NCBI GenBank assembly: GCA_020445945.1
Contig: JAGRFQ010000045.1
Span: 1-41,471 of the forward strand
Origin: Rhodocyclaceae bacterium
Lineage (GTDB): Bacteria; Pseudomonadota; Gammaproteobacteria; Burkholderiales; Rhodocyclaceae
DNA: 41,471 nucleotides
Reading direction: 5' to 3'
Below the pieces are notes generated by a model. The model was not told where the DNA came from. It made no database searches and was given only the letters and a program-made list of their open reading frames with translations. Both the position numbers and the translations under genes were made by a program. Below, piece after piece: positions 10,536-17,070 of the stretch; the stretch's first letter is position 1; each line of letters opens with the position of its first letter.

Positions 10536-11216
10536 ATGGCGCAGATCGAACTCGACGCCATCGAGCGCATCTTCCAGCTCGGCGACAGCACGGTGCACGC
10601 GCTCAACGCGGTGAATCTGCGCATCGACGCCGGCGAATACGTCGCGGTGATGGGCCCCTCCGGCTCCGGCAAATCCACCCTGCTCAACCTGCTCGGCCTG
10701 CTCGACCGCCCCGACGCCGGCCACTACCGACTGGAGGGGCGCGACGTGACCACGCTGGACGCCGACGAGCAGGCGCGGGTGCGCCGCGAACGCATCGGCT
10801 TCGTGTTCCAGAGCTTTCACCTCGTGCCACGCCTCACCGCCGAGGAGAACATCGCGCTGCCGCTGATGCTCGCCGGCATCGCCCCGCGCGAGCGCAAGAC
10901 GCGGGTCGCGCGCACGCTCAAGGATTTCGGCCTCGCCGAGCGTGCCGACCACCGCCCCGACCAGCTCTCCGGCGGCCAGCGCCAGCGCGTCGCCATCGCC
11001 CGCGCCACCATCCTGCAGCCGGCGATGCTGCTCGCCGACGAGCCCACCGGCAACCTCGACCGCGCCACCGGCGAGGAGGTCACCCGCCTGCTCGAAGAGC
11101 TCAACGCCGGCGGCGTGACCCTGATCGTGGTCACCCATGACCCCGGCATGGGCAGCCGCGCGCGACGCCGGCTGAGCATGGAAGACGGCGCGCTGGCCGC
11201 CGACACCCGCGCATGA
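10536..11216 (+). CDS. ABC transporter ATPase (MacB/LolD type)
   Basis: 226 residues, typical for a stand-alone LolD/MacB-family nucleotide-binding subunit. Walker A GPSGSGKST (residues 40-48), Q-loop FQSFHLVPRLTAEENIALP, signature LSGGQRQRVAIARA (from 144), Walker B MLLADEPTGNLD (from 164) and H-loop VVTHD (His 201) are all intact, so it should hydrolyse ATP. Its stop overlaps the next start (ATGA), coupling it to the first permease. In this family ATP hydrolysis drives mechanotransmission through FtsX-like permeases rather than substrate passage across the membrane. Confidence 0.95.
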   Translation: MAQIELDAIERIFQLGDSTVHALNAVNLRIDAGEYVAVMGPSGSGKSTLLNLLGLLDRPDAGHYRLEGRDVTTLDADEQARVRRERIGFVFQSFHLVPRLTAEENIALPLMLAGIAPRERKTRVARTLKDFGLAERADHRPDQLSGGQRQRVAIARATILQPAMLLADEPTGNLDRATGEEVTRLLEELNAGGVTLIVVTHDPGMGSRARRRLSMEDGALAADTRA

Positions 11217-12424
11217 TGGGCCTGCGCGACACCCTCGGCTTCGCCACCCGCGCGGCCGGCGGCAACCCGCTGCGCACCGCGCTGCTGATGCTGGCGATGG
11301 CGATCGGCGTGGCCGCGGTGGTGCTGCTCACCGCGCTGGGCGACGGCGCGCGGCGCTATGTGGTGAACGAGTTCAACGCGCTCGGCAGCAGCCTCATCAT
11401 CGTCCTGCCGGGGCGCACCGAAACCGGCGGCGTGGGCGCCGGCAGCTTCGTCAGCAACACCTCGCGCGACCTCACCGTGGACGACGCCGAAGCGCTGCTG
11501 CGCGCCCCCGGCGTGGCCCGCGTGGCGCCGCTGGCGCTCGGCAACGCCGAAGTCGCCTACGGCGGCAAGCTGCGCGAGGGGCCGATCATCGGCACCAGCG
11601 CCGACTTTCGCGAGATCCGCAACTACCGCATGGCGCAGGGCCGCTTCCTGCCGCGCGAAGACCTGCGCCGCGGCTCCGCGGTGGCGGTGATCGGCGCCAC
11701 GGTGCGCGCCGAACTGTTCGGCGCCGACGCCGCGCTGGGCAAGTTCATCCGCGTGGCCGACCGGCGCTACCGCGTCATCGGCGTGCTCGCCAGCGGCGGC
11801 TCGGGGCTGGGGATGACCGCCGACGAGCTGGTCATCGTTCCGGTGGCCGCGGCGCAGTCGCTGTTCAACACCGCCAGCCTGTTCCGCATCTTCGTCGAAG
11901 CGCGCAACCGCGACGCCGTGCCCACCGCCAAAACCGCCGTGCTGCGCATCCTCAAGGCGCGCCACGACAACGAAGAAGACGTGACCCTGATTACCCAGGA
12001 CGCGGTGCTCGGCACCTTCGACCGCATCCTCGGCGCACTCACCCTCGCGGTGGCCGGCATCGCCGCGATCAGCCTCGCCGTGGCCGGCATTCTGGTGATG
12101 AACGTGATGCTCGTCGCGGTCACCCAGCGCACCGCGGAGATCGGCCTGCTCAAGGCGCTCGGCGCCACCGCCCGCGCCATCCGCCTCGCCTTTCTGGCCG
12201 AAGCCGCGCTGCTCTCGCTGGCCGGCGCGGTGGCCGGGCTGGCGCTCGGCCATCTCGGCGCGTGGGGGCTGCGCCTGGCCTTCCCCGATCTGCCCGCCTG
12301 GCCGCCGGACTGGGCCATCGCCGCCGGCTTCGGCACCGCCCTGGTCACCGGCATGCTGTTCGGCGTGATGCCCGCACGCCGCGCCGCCGCGCTCGACCCG
12401 GTCGACGCGCTGTCGAAGCGATGA
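11213..12424 (+). CDS. ABC transporter permease 1 (MacB_PCD plus FtsX domains)
   Basis: 403 residues. TM1 (~18-40, TALLMLAMAIGVAAVVLLTA) is followed by a large periplasmic MacB_PCD domain with DLTVDDAEALLRAPGVARVAP and RRYRVIGVLASGG. Three C-terminal helices form the FtsX domain (VAGIAAISLAVAGILVMNVM, AFLAEAALLSLAGAVAGLAL and a final helix before the MPARRAAALDPVDAL tail). It starts in an ATGA overlap with the ATPase gene and is followed 10 bases later by a paralogous permease. It presumably pairs with that second permease to form the transmembrane dimer of a MacAB-like exporter. Confidence 0.93.
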   Translation: MMGLRDTLGFATRAAGGNPLRTALLMLAMAIGVAAVVLLTALGDGARRYVVNEFNALGSSLIIVLPGRTETGGVGAGSFVSNTSRDLTVDDAEALLRAPGVARVAPLALGNAEVAYGGKLREGPIIGTSADFREIRNYRMAQGRFLPREDLRRGSAVAVIGATVRAELFGADAALGKFIRVADRRYRVIGVLASGGSGLGMTADELVIVPVAAAQSLFNTASLFRIFVEARNRDAVPTAKTAVLRILKARHDNEEDVTLITQDAVLGTFDRILGALTLAVAGIAAISLAVAGILVMNVMLVAVTQRTAEIGLLKALGATARAIRLAFLAEAALLSLAGAVAGLALGHLGAWGLRLAFPDLPAWPPDWAIAAGFGTALVTGMLFGVMPARRAAALDPVDALSKR

Positions 12425-12434
12425 GCCCCGCCGC

Positions 12435-13634
12435 ATGAGCTGGCGCGACTTCCTCGCCCTCTCAACCCGGGCGGTGGTGGCCCACCGCATGCGCAGCTTC
12501 CTCACCCTGCTCGGCATCGCGGTCGGCATCGCCGCGGTGATCCTGCTCACCTCCATCGGCGAAGGCATTCACCAGTTCGTGCTCGCCGAATTCACCCAGT
12601 TCGGCACCAACGTGGTCGAAATCACCCCCGGCAAGAAAGGCGCCAAGGGCGGCCCGCCCGGCCTGCCCAGCACCGCACGGCCGCTGACCCTGGACGACGC
12701 CCGCGCGCTCGAACGCCTGCCCGGCGTCACCGCCGTCACCCCCGTGGTGTGGGGCAACGCGGAGGTCGAAGGCAACGGCCGCGTGCGCCGCAGCGCGGTG
12801 TACGGCGTCGGCCCGGCGATGCAGCACGTGTTCACCATGCGCGTGCGCAGCGGGCGCTTTCTGCCGCCCGACAACGCCGAGCAGCCGCGCGCGCTGGTGG
12901 TGCTCGGCGCCACCCTCAAAACCGAACTGTTCGGCAGCGGCAACGCGCTGGGCGCACGCATCCGCATCGGCGGCGAACGCTACCGCGTGATCGGCATCAT
13001 GGAACAAAAGGGCGAACTGCTCGGCACCGACCTCGACGACACCGCCTACATCCCCACCGGCCGCGCGCTCGCCCTGTTCAACCGCGAGGGGCTGATGGAG
13101 ATCAACGTCTCCTACCGCGAAGGCGTGCCCGCCGCGCACATCAGCCGCGCCATCGAACGCCAGCTCGAAGCCCGCCACGGGCGCATCGACTTCGCCCTCA
13201 CCACGCAGCAAGACATGCTCAACAGCCTGTCGAAGATCCTCAACATCCTCACCGCCGCAGTCGGCGCGCTGGGCGGCATCTCGCTGCTCGTCGGCGCGGT
13301 CGGCATCGTCACCATCATGACCATTGCGGTCACCGAACGCACCGCCGAAATCGGCCTGCTGGTCGCACTCGGCGCCCGCCGCCACACCATCCTCGGCCTG
13401 TTCCTCGCCGAAGCCGTCGCCCTCGCCGCCCTCGGCGGCGCCTTCGGCCTGCTCATCGGCGCCGGCCTCGCCCAGCTCGCCGGCCTGCTCGTCCCCGCCC
13501 TGCCGGTGCACACCCCGTGGAAGTTCGTCGTCGTCGCCGAAACCAGCGCCATCCTCATCGGCCTGCTCGCCGGCGTGCTACCGGCAAGGAAGGCGACCAC
13601 GCTCGACCCGGTGGAGGCCTTGCGGGCGGAGTGA
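12435..13634 (+). CDS. ABC transporter permease 2 (MacB_PCD plus FtsX domains)
   Basis: 399 residues, same topology as the preceding permease: TM1 (FLTLLGIAVGIAAVILLTSI), periplasmic MacB_PCD domain (RPLTLDDARALERLPGVTAV, GERYRVIGIMEQKG) and three C-terminal helices ending LPARKATTLDPVEALRAE. The two are recognisable paralogues (both have the pattern NVVEI/IIVLPG, LGATLKTELFG/IGATVRAELFG), indicating tandem duplication and likely heterodimer formation. It is the last gene of the unit. The acetyltransferase gene ends convergently 11 bases further on, and no clear terminator hairpin separates them. Confidence 0.93.
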   Translation: MSWRDFLALSTRAVVAHRMRSFLTLLGIAVGIAAVILLTSIGEGIHQFVLAEFTQFGTNVVEITPGKKGAKGGPPGLPSTARPLTLDDARALERLPGVTAVTPVVWGNAEVEGNGRVRRSAVYGVGPAMQHVFTMRVRSGRFLPPDNAEQPRALVVLGATLKTELFGSGNALGARIRIGGERYRVIGIMEQKGELLGTDLDDTAYIPTGRALALFNREGLMEINVSYREGVPAAHISRAIERQLEARHGRIDFALTTQQDMLNSLSKILNILTAAVGALGGISLLVGAVGIVTIMTIAVTERTAEIGLLVALGARRHTILGLFLAEAVALAALGGAFGLLIGAGLAQLAGLLVPALPVHTPWKFVVVAETSAILIGLLAGVLPARKATTLDPVEALRAE

Positions 13635-13645
13635 TCCGCCGCTTG

Positions 13646-14080
13646 TCAGTCCTTGCTGGTCAGCCCGGAGATCGAAAAATGATGGCTCGCGATATTGAAG
13701 CCATGCTTGAGGTAGAACCGGTGAGCGGCGAAGCGCTGCACCCCGGAATCGAGATGTAGCTGATCGGCGCCGATGGCCGCGCAATGCGCCTTGAGCCATT
13801 CGATCAAAACCGTCCCGCCCCCCGAGCCCCGGCATGCTTCATCCACAACCAGATCGTCGACGTAGATGTGCCGCCCCCAGGCAAGCTTCTCGCCGACCAC
13901 GAAACCGGCCACGGCAATGACCCGACCGGCCGACCGGACAACCGCAAGCCGGTAGCCCGCCTCGGCCTGCTTCTGCATCTGGCGCACAAGCTGCTCGACG
14001 CAATACTGCGGCCTCAACTGCTGCAAAAGCGTCGCCGCCTCAAGCCATTCGGCTTCGGTCGTCACCCATTCGACTTTCAT
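13646..14080 (-). CDS. GNAT-family N-acetyltransferase
   Basis: 144 residues from ATG 14080, chosen because a GGAGGT Shine-Dalgarno lies 9 bases upstream; the longer open frame to 14206 would run through a repeat. Acetyl-CoA-binding motif A is intact: IYVDDLVVDEACRGSGGG, with the R/QxxGxG/A loop at residues 84-89. Motif B follows (LDSGVQRFAAHRFYLKHGF). The substrate is not evident. GNATs of this size often act on amino acids, peptides or aminoglycosides, or as toxins, but there is no antitoxin-like partner beside it. It marks the chromosomal side of the cassette island that begins about 150 bases upstream of its start. Confidence 0.88.
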   Translation of the reverse strand: MKVEWVTTEAEWLEAATLLQQLRPQYCVEQLVRQMQKQAEAGYRLAVVRSAGRVIAVAGFVVGEKLAWGRHIYVDDLVVDEACRGSGGGTVLIEWLKAHCAAIGADQLHLDSGVQRFAAHRFYLKHGFNIASHHFSISGLTSKD

Positions 14081-14185
14081 GTCCGGCGCACCTCCCGCAT
14101 CAAACCCGCCACCACCCGCCAGGACCGGCACAGCCTCCGCGGCCCCTGTTCCAGTGCAGCGCCGTGCCCGGAGGCGCTGTTGAAT

Positions 14186-14216
14186 GTTGGGCTTCGCTAC
14201 GCTCAACCCAGCCTAC
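14186..14216. repeat. Short palindromic intergenic repeat (REP-like)
   Basis: GTTGGGCTTCGCTACGCTC followed by AACCCAGCCTAC resembles the short imperfectly palindromic element seen between genes in many proteobacteria. No second copy was noticed in this window. It is followed at 14223-14237 by a perfect CATGGC-GAA-GCCATG hairpin. Both lie at the junction between the acetyltransferase leader and the cassette island. Confidence 0.45.
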
Positions 14217-14236
14217 CGCGCTCATGGCGAAGCCAT

Positions 14237-14303
14237 GCGCAAAAAGCCGCGGAGTATCAAGCGTCCGAGTGAGCTTGCGAACGACTTGATTGCCTTGTTA
14301 GAT
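14237..14303 (-). repeat. attC-like site, degenerate (ccdAB cassette end)
   Basis: On the minus strand it begins with ATCTAAC (14303-14297), a perfect RYYYAAC box. It continues as an imperfect stem whose core pairs ATCAAG (14256-14261) with CTTGAT (14285-14290), and ends near TTTGCGC (14243-14237), only a 5/7 match to GTTRRRY. The GTTAGATGCACTA stretch at 14297-14309 is like the sequence commonly seen after classical integron sites. Confidence 0.45.
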
Positions 14304-14313
14304 GCACTACACT
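14286..14313 (+). promoter_or_regulatory. Putative ccdAB promoter
   Basis: TTGATT (14286-14291) and TACACT (14308-14313) are 16 bases apart, both 4/6 matches to sigma70 boxes. The -35 lies in the stem of the attC-like site, and the predicted start of transcription (~14320) falls inside the palindrome next door. Confidence 0.4.
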
Positions 14314-14330
14314 GCGCATTGAAATGCGCA
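14313..14330 (+). promoter_or_regulatory. Probable CcdA/CcdB operator
   Basis: TGCGCATT-GA-AATGCGCA is an 18-bp palindrome with perfect 8-bp arms, overlapping the last base of the putative -10 and the expected transcription start, 30 bases before the ccdA ATG. Type II antitoxins of this family autoregulate by binding such palindromes. Confidence 0.55.
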
Positions 14331-14360
14331 TAACCATTTTGCCTGCTACTGGAGGCCGCA

Positions 14361-14606
14361 ATGCACCGACTTTTTGATGAAAATGCACCAAAAAAAGCCA
14401 CAAACCTAAGCGTTAACAGCGACTTATTGGCCAAGACCAGGGCGCTGAAGATCAACCTTTCCGCAACCCTTGAGCGAGCGCTGGAGCACGAGCTAGCCGA
14501 TGTTGAGGCCAAAAAATGGGTTTCAGAGAACAAAGCCGCAATACAAGCGTACAACGACTTCGTTGAGGAGAATGGCTGTTTTGGTGATGAGTTTCGGGAG
14601 TTCTGA
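14361..14606 (+). CDS. ccdA: CcdA-family antitoxin
   Basis: 81 residues. An N-terminal ribbon-helix-helix segment (KKATNLSVNSDLLAKTRALK, NLSATLERALEHEL) should dimerise and bind DNA. The C-terminal half (KKWVSENKAAIQAYNDFVEE, ending GCFGDEFREF) matches the CcdA toxin-binding tail (RW..EN......F.E.NG.F.DE.R.W pattern). A GGAGG Shine-Dalgarno lies 6 bases before the ATG. Its stop overlaps the toxin start by one base (TGATG). Base composition is clearly lower in GC than the neighbouring chromosome. It should neutralise the downstream gyrase poison and repress its own promoter. Confidence 0.88.
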   Translation: MHRLFDENAPKKATNLSVNSDLLAKTRALKINLSATLERALEHELADVEAKKWVSENKAAIQAYNDFVEENGCFGDEFREF

Positions 14607-14923
14607 TGGCCCAATTCGACGTTTTCAGAAACCCGAGCACCACGACCCGGAAGCACTACCCGTACCTCGTTGACATTCAGAGCCCATACCTCGACGAATT
14701 GGCAACACGGATAGTGATTCCGCTTGGCAAGGCCGAGCTGTTCAGAAACACCGTCATGAAAGGACTGACTCCCGAAATGATTTTTCATGGCGAAAACTTG
14801 CTATTGCTGACGCCTCAGATTTCATCCATTTCCAAGAAACAACTGAAAGACCCTATTGGCTCGATATCCCATCTACGCGATGAGTTAACGAATGCGCTGG
14901 ACTTCGCCATTTTTGGCATCTAG
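14606..14923 (+). CDS. ccdB: CcdB-family toxin (DNA gyrase poison), C-terminal Trp replaced by Phe
   Basis: 105 residues with the CcdB pattern: N-terminal FDVFRN strand, YLVDIQSPYLDELATRIVIPL (compare FVDVQSD..D...RRMVIPL), ISHLRDELTNALDFAIFGI at the end. Active CcdB ends in W-G-I, and the Trp contacts GyrA; here the triplet is F103-G104-I105. Toxicity is therefore uncertain, and a different gyrase preference is possible. The gene overlaps ccdA by one base, and its TAG stop lies within an attC-like box. Expected action: trapping gyrase-DNA cleavage complexes when the labile antitoxin decays, which stabilises the cassette island. Confidence 0.87.
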   Translation: MAQFDVFRNPSTTTRKHYPYLVDIQSPYLDELATRIVIPLGKAELFRNTVMKGLTPEMIFHGENLLLLTPQISSISKKQLKDPIGSISHLRDELTNALDFAIFGI

Positions 14924-14969
14924 CGTCGAGGTAAGCGGCATCCAGTACGGATGCGAACCGCAGTATGAC
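14918..14969 (-). repeat. attC-like site, degenerate, 52 bp
   Basis: On the minus strand, GTCATAC (degenerate RYYYAAC) at one end and GCTAGATGCC (one mismatch from GTTRRRY) at the other. A clear stem lies between: GCGG-CATCC (14935-14943), loop AGTAC, GGATG (14949-14953), CGAA bulge, CCGC (14958-14961). The GCTTACCTCGACGCTAGATG end resembles the end of aadA-type attC sites. The ccdB stop codon sits inside it. Confidence 0.5.
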
Positions 14970-15025
14970 CACCCCCTTGGTGCGCAACTGTCAGGTGAAT
15001 ACCGTATCAGTACATACCGTGCTCA

Positions 15026-15319
15026 TCATTTTGTCGTCATCCAAGTGAGAAACGCCCCAACAACGGCCCCTAATAAGCCCATGAATGCTGCGAAACGAGA
15101 TGCCTTTACTTGCTCTACGGTCAAACGGCGCAGCCACTCATGCTCAGCGAGAATAAACTGAGGGCTACCTGCCGCATATCCGCTTTGCCACGCGGCAAGC
15201 TCCTTTTCAGACATCTTTGAAATTGTGGAATGATCAAATGCTCGAAATTCTTCGGCATCCCACTGGTGCCGAATATGCTTGTTTATGTCTGTATCAACGC
15301 CAATTGACTGGTATTCCAT
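15026..15319 (-). CDS. Small cassette-encoded protein with C-terminal transmembrane helix, function unknown
   Basis: 97 residues. A hydrophilic acidic N-terminal two-thirds (KHIRHQWDAEEFRAFDHSTI, SEKELAAWQSGYAAGSPQF) is followed by a charged EHEWLRRLTVEQVKASR segment and one terminal hydrophobic helix (FAAFMGLLGAVVGAFLTWM). This suggests a tail-anchored protein facing the cytoplasm. The ATG lies only 6 bases after the conserved GTTAGGC end of an attC-like site, as in integron cassettes, so AGG of that box may serve as the ribosome site. I do not recognise a family. Composition is AT-richer than the flanks. It ends facing ccdB, with a degenerate attC between them. Confidence 0.75.
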   Translation of the reverse strand: MEYQSIGVDTDINKHIRHQWDAEEFRAFDHSTISKMSEKELAAWQSGYAAGSPQFILAEHEWLRRLTVEQVKASRFAAFMGLLGAVVGAFLTWMTTK

Positions 15320-15325
15320 AGCCGA

Positions 15326-15424
15326 GCCTAACGTGCTAAGTGGGGGGCGGCCGGAGCAGCGAAGCCGCGCAGGGAGCTGGGAAGCACAACTTCTCGGCGG
15401 CCCCTCTCAACCGGCGGGTTAGAC
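15326..15424 (-). repeat. attC recombination site of an integron cassette, 99 bp
   Basis: On the minus strand it opens with GTCTAAC (15424-15418) and spacer CCGCC, then GGTTGAGAGGGGCCGCC. It closes with GGCCGCCCCCCACTTAGC, a short spacer and GTTAGGC (15332-15326). The inner boxes are complementary with mismatches and leave the strand-specific asymmetry of attC. Both outer boxes match RYYYAAC/GTTRRRY perfectly. The upstream frame stops (TAG) inside the GTTAGGC box and the next gene starts 6 bases after it. Confidence 0.8.
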
Positions 15425-16059
15425 CACTCATGCGGCACTGGGATATGAATCTCATCTGAACCACGATTAAGCACTAAATTTTTATACTTATACTCGAAAG
15501 TAGATATGACTAATTCCGGGTCCGAAGTTTCACCCACATTACATGCCCCTTCGTCTGAATCTTTCAAGAAGGGACGAAGTGGCGTTTTAAGGACGGCCCA
15601 GAAAGCTGCGGCTGGAACGCCGAGTAATGTATGCGTAATCTGCGTAGCAGAAGTCTCGATGTCATTCACGCCCTTTCCATAGTTCTTTGCAAAGAAAGCG
15701 ATCGTAATGTCGGTCGCGAGATTCCAGCAGCCCTTATTTTTAAACCTTGTTTGATAACTTATGGCCATTCTGTGAAACGCGCTGTCGCACAGCCGGTTGT
15801 CATAAAATGTCAATTCGTAACAGATGTCGTGTGCATAGCAGATCGCGTCCATATCATCAGCGGGGGGCCAATAATCAATGAGCTTCTGCCCTTGGGTGAG
15901 CGGGGGCCAACCCGGTCCGCAATACTTCCCATATGCAAAGAAATACTCCTTCTGCCCACCCGCACCATCATCAAGCTGACGATTTTGCCAAGGGCTGACA
16001 GAACAGCCACTTAAAACGAAAAACAGAATCCCAAGAATCGTGATCCTTCGTAGCATCAT
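15328..16059 (-). CDS. Outer-membrane lipoprotein with phospholipase A2-like His-Asp motif
   Basis: 243 residues from the first of two adjacent ATGs; the second, at 16056, has better spacing to the GGAG box. A lipoprotein signal peptide (ITILGILFFVLSGC) has lipobox LSGC with the lipidated Cys at residue 19, and Ser at +2 predicts the outer membrane. YCGPGW (46-51) followed by DDMDAICYAHDICYE (68-82) reproduces the PLA2 calcium loop and the catalytic C-x-x-H-D-x-C-Y helix, His77-Asp78. Further cysteines (91, 111) could form disulfides. The last ~30 residues (from NPPVERG) are translated attC sequence and are probably not functional. I infer a phospholipase acting in the envelope or on neighbours, untested. 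It is encoded in an AT-rich integron-type cassette. Confidence 0.72.
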   Translation of the reverse strand: MMLRRITILGILFFVLSGCSVSPWQNRQLDDGAGGQKEYFFAYGKYCGPGWPPLTQGQKLIDYWPPADDMDAICYAHDICYELTFYDNRLCDSAFHRMAISYQTRFKNKGCWNLATDITIAFFAKNYGKGVNDIETSATQITHTLLGVPAAAFWAVLKTPLRPFLKDSDEGACNVGETSDPELVISTFEYKYKNLVLNRGSDEIHIPVPHEWSNPPVERGRREVVLPSSLRGFAAPAAPHLAR

Positions 16060-16087
16060 TTCTCCGAATAAAGAAAGTGGGCTAATG

Positions 16088-16115
16088 TGTTGTAGCCGCC
16101 ATCTGCTCTACAACA
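16088..16115. repeat. Perfect 8-bp inverted repeat at the edge of the cassette island
   Basis: TGTTGTAG (16088-16095) and CTACAACA (16108-16115) flank a 12-base loop between the pseudouridine synthase stop and the lipoprotein start. On the minus strand it is followed by CATTAGCCC, a poor GTTRRRY match, so it may be a decayed recombination site or a weak terminator without a T-run. Confidence 0.35.
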
Positions 16116-16185
16116 AAGACTACGCACCACGCATATTCTATATTCTCGGCACCCCAAATGCAGGCCACGTCACCACTATCACCCC

Positions 16186-17013
16186 CTAAAACCCCTCCCC
16201 CGCCCGCAAATACCGCCACTGTCCCAGCGGCAAATCTCCCAGCATCACCTTGCCGATGCGCACGCGCTTGAGGCCGACGACGCGCAGGCCGACGAGTTCG
16301 CACATGCGGCGGATCTGGCGTTTGCGGCCTTCTTTGAGGATGAAGCGTAGCTGGTCCTTGTTTTGCCAGGCGACCTGCGCGGGGCGCAGCGGGCGGTCGT
16401 CGAGGCTGAGGCCGTGGTTGAGCAGGGCGAGGCCTTCGCGGGTGAGCGTGCCTTCGACGCGGACGAGGTATTCCTTGGCGATCTTGGTGTCGTCGCCGAT
16501 GAGTTGTCTGGCGATGCGCCCGTCCTGGGTCATCACCAGCAGGCCGGTGGAGTCGATGTCGAGCCGGCCGGCGGGGGCGAGGCCTTTGAGGTGGCGGCGT
16601 TCGAAGCGGCGCGGGTCGCCGGGGGCGAGCTTGTCGGGCACGACCAGCGAGACGGCGGCGGGGTGGCCGTCTTCGGGCTGGGCGGAGACGTAGCCGACGG
16701 GTTTGTGGATCAGGATGGTGACGCGCTCGGCCTGGCTGGCGCGGGCGCGCGGGTCGAGTTCGATGGCGACGTCGGGCGCCACGCGCACGCCCAGTTCGCT
16801 CACCGCGAGGCCGTTGACGCGCACCCACCCGCGCTCGATCAGGGCGTCGGCTTCGCGCCGCGAGCACAGGCCGCGCTCGGACATGAGTTTGGACAGGCGA
16901 ATGCCCTCGGGCGGGGCGTCCGGCGCGGGGGTGCTTGCGGCGGGCGGTGCCGGCGGCGCGGCACGGCGCATGCGGCGGGGACCGGGCGGGCTGGCTGGGG
17001 GGCGCTTGTTCAT
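16186..17013 (-). CDS. RsuA/RluF-family rRNA pseudouridine synthase
   Basis: 275 residues from ATG 17013, which has AAGG five bases upstream (a GTG at 17019 is the alternative). A Pro/Ala/Arg-rich low-complexity N-terminus (~1-37) precedes an S4 RNA-binding domain ([22 protein letters not shown], ~39-75). The catalytic domain has [15 protein letters not shown] with the nucleophilic Asp152, then [10 protein letters not shown] and [21 protein letters not shown]. It isomerises a specific uridine in rRNA. The KEYLV and IRRMCE blocks fit the RsuA/RluB/E/F group, with RluF (23S) the closest by feel, but the exact target cannot be assigned here. Confidence 0.9.
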   Translation of the reverse strand: MNKRPPASPPGPRRMRRAAPPAPPAASTPAPDAPPEGIRLSKLMSERGLCSRREADALIERGWVRVNGLAVSELGVRVAPDVAIELDPRARASQAERVTILIHKPVGYVSAQPEDGHPAAVSLVVPDKLAPGDPRRFERRHLKGLAPAGRLDIDSTGLLVMTQDGRIARQLIGDDTKIAKEYLVRVEGTLTREGLALLNHGLSLDDRPLRPAQVAWQNKDQLRFILKEGRKRQIRRMCELVGLRVVGLKRVRIGKVMLGDLPLGQWRYLRAGEGF

Positions 17014-17070
17014 GGGCACCTTGATCGGGCAGTTGGACTCATCGGCGAGTATGCCCGCGGTGCGGCCGGG

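Larger units (their letters stand above)
14237..16087 (-). mobile_element. Integron gene-cassette cluster without integrase (CALIN-like island)
   Basis: A ~1.85-kb tract visibly richer in A and T than both flanks. It carries one strong attC-like site (15326-15424) and two degenerate ones (14918-14969, 14237-14303). Read on the minus strand it holds three cassettes: a PLA2-like lipoprotein whose reading frame ends inside an attC, a small membrane protein whose ATG starts 6 bases after that attC, and a ccdAB cassette inserted in reverse. These are hallmarks of integron cassettes. No integrase gene is in the window, so it is either a CALIN or the tail of an array whose integrase lies elsewhere. 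The left limit at 16087 is uncertain. Confidence 0.6.

Noticed and set aside
10817..12568. A 583-codon minus-strand open frame opposite the ABC ATPase and permease 1
   Set aside because: Antisense shadow; the plus-strand genes have intact diagnostic motifs.
14222..14788. A 188-codon minus-strand frame opposite ccdAB
   Set aside because: The plus-strand pair has family motifs, a Shine-Dalgarno and an operator. The minus frame is Ser/Ala/Arg-rich without features and spans an attC-like site.
14237..16185. A transposon or prophage as the origin of the AT-rich island
   Set aside because: No transposase, integrase, terminal inverted repeats or target duplication was found. The attC-like sites explain the layout better.
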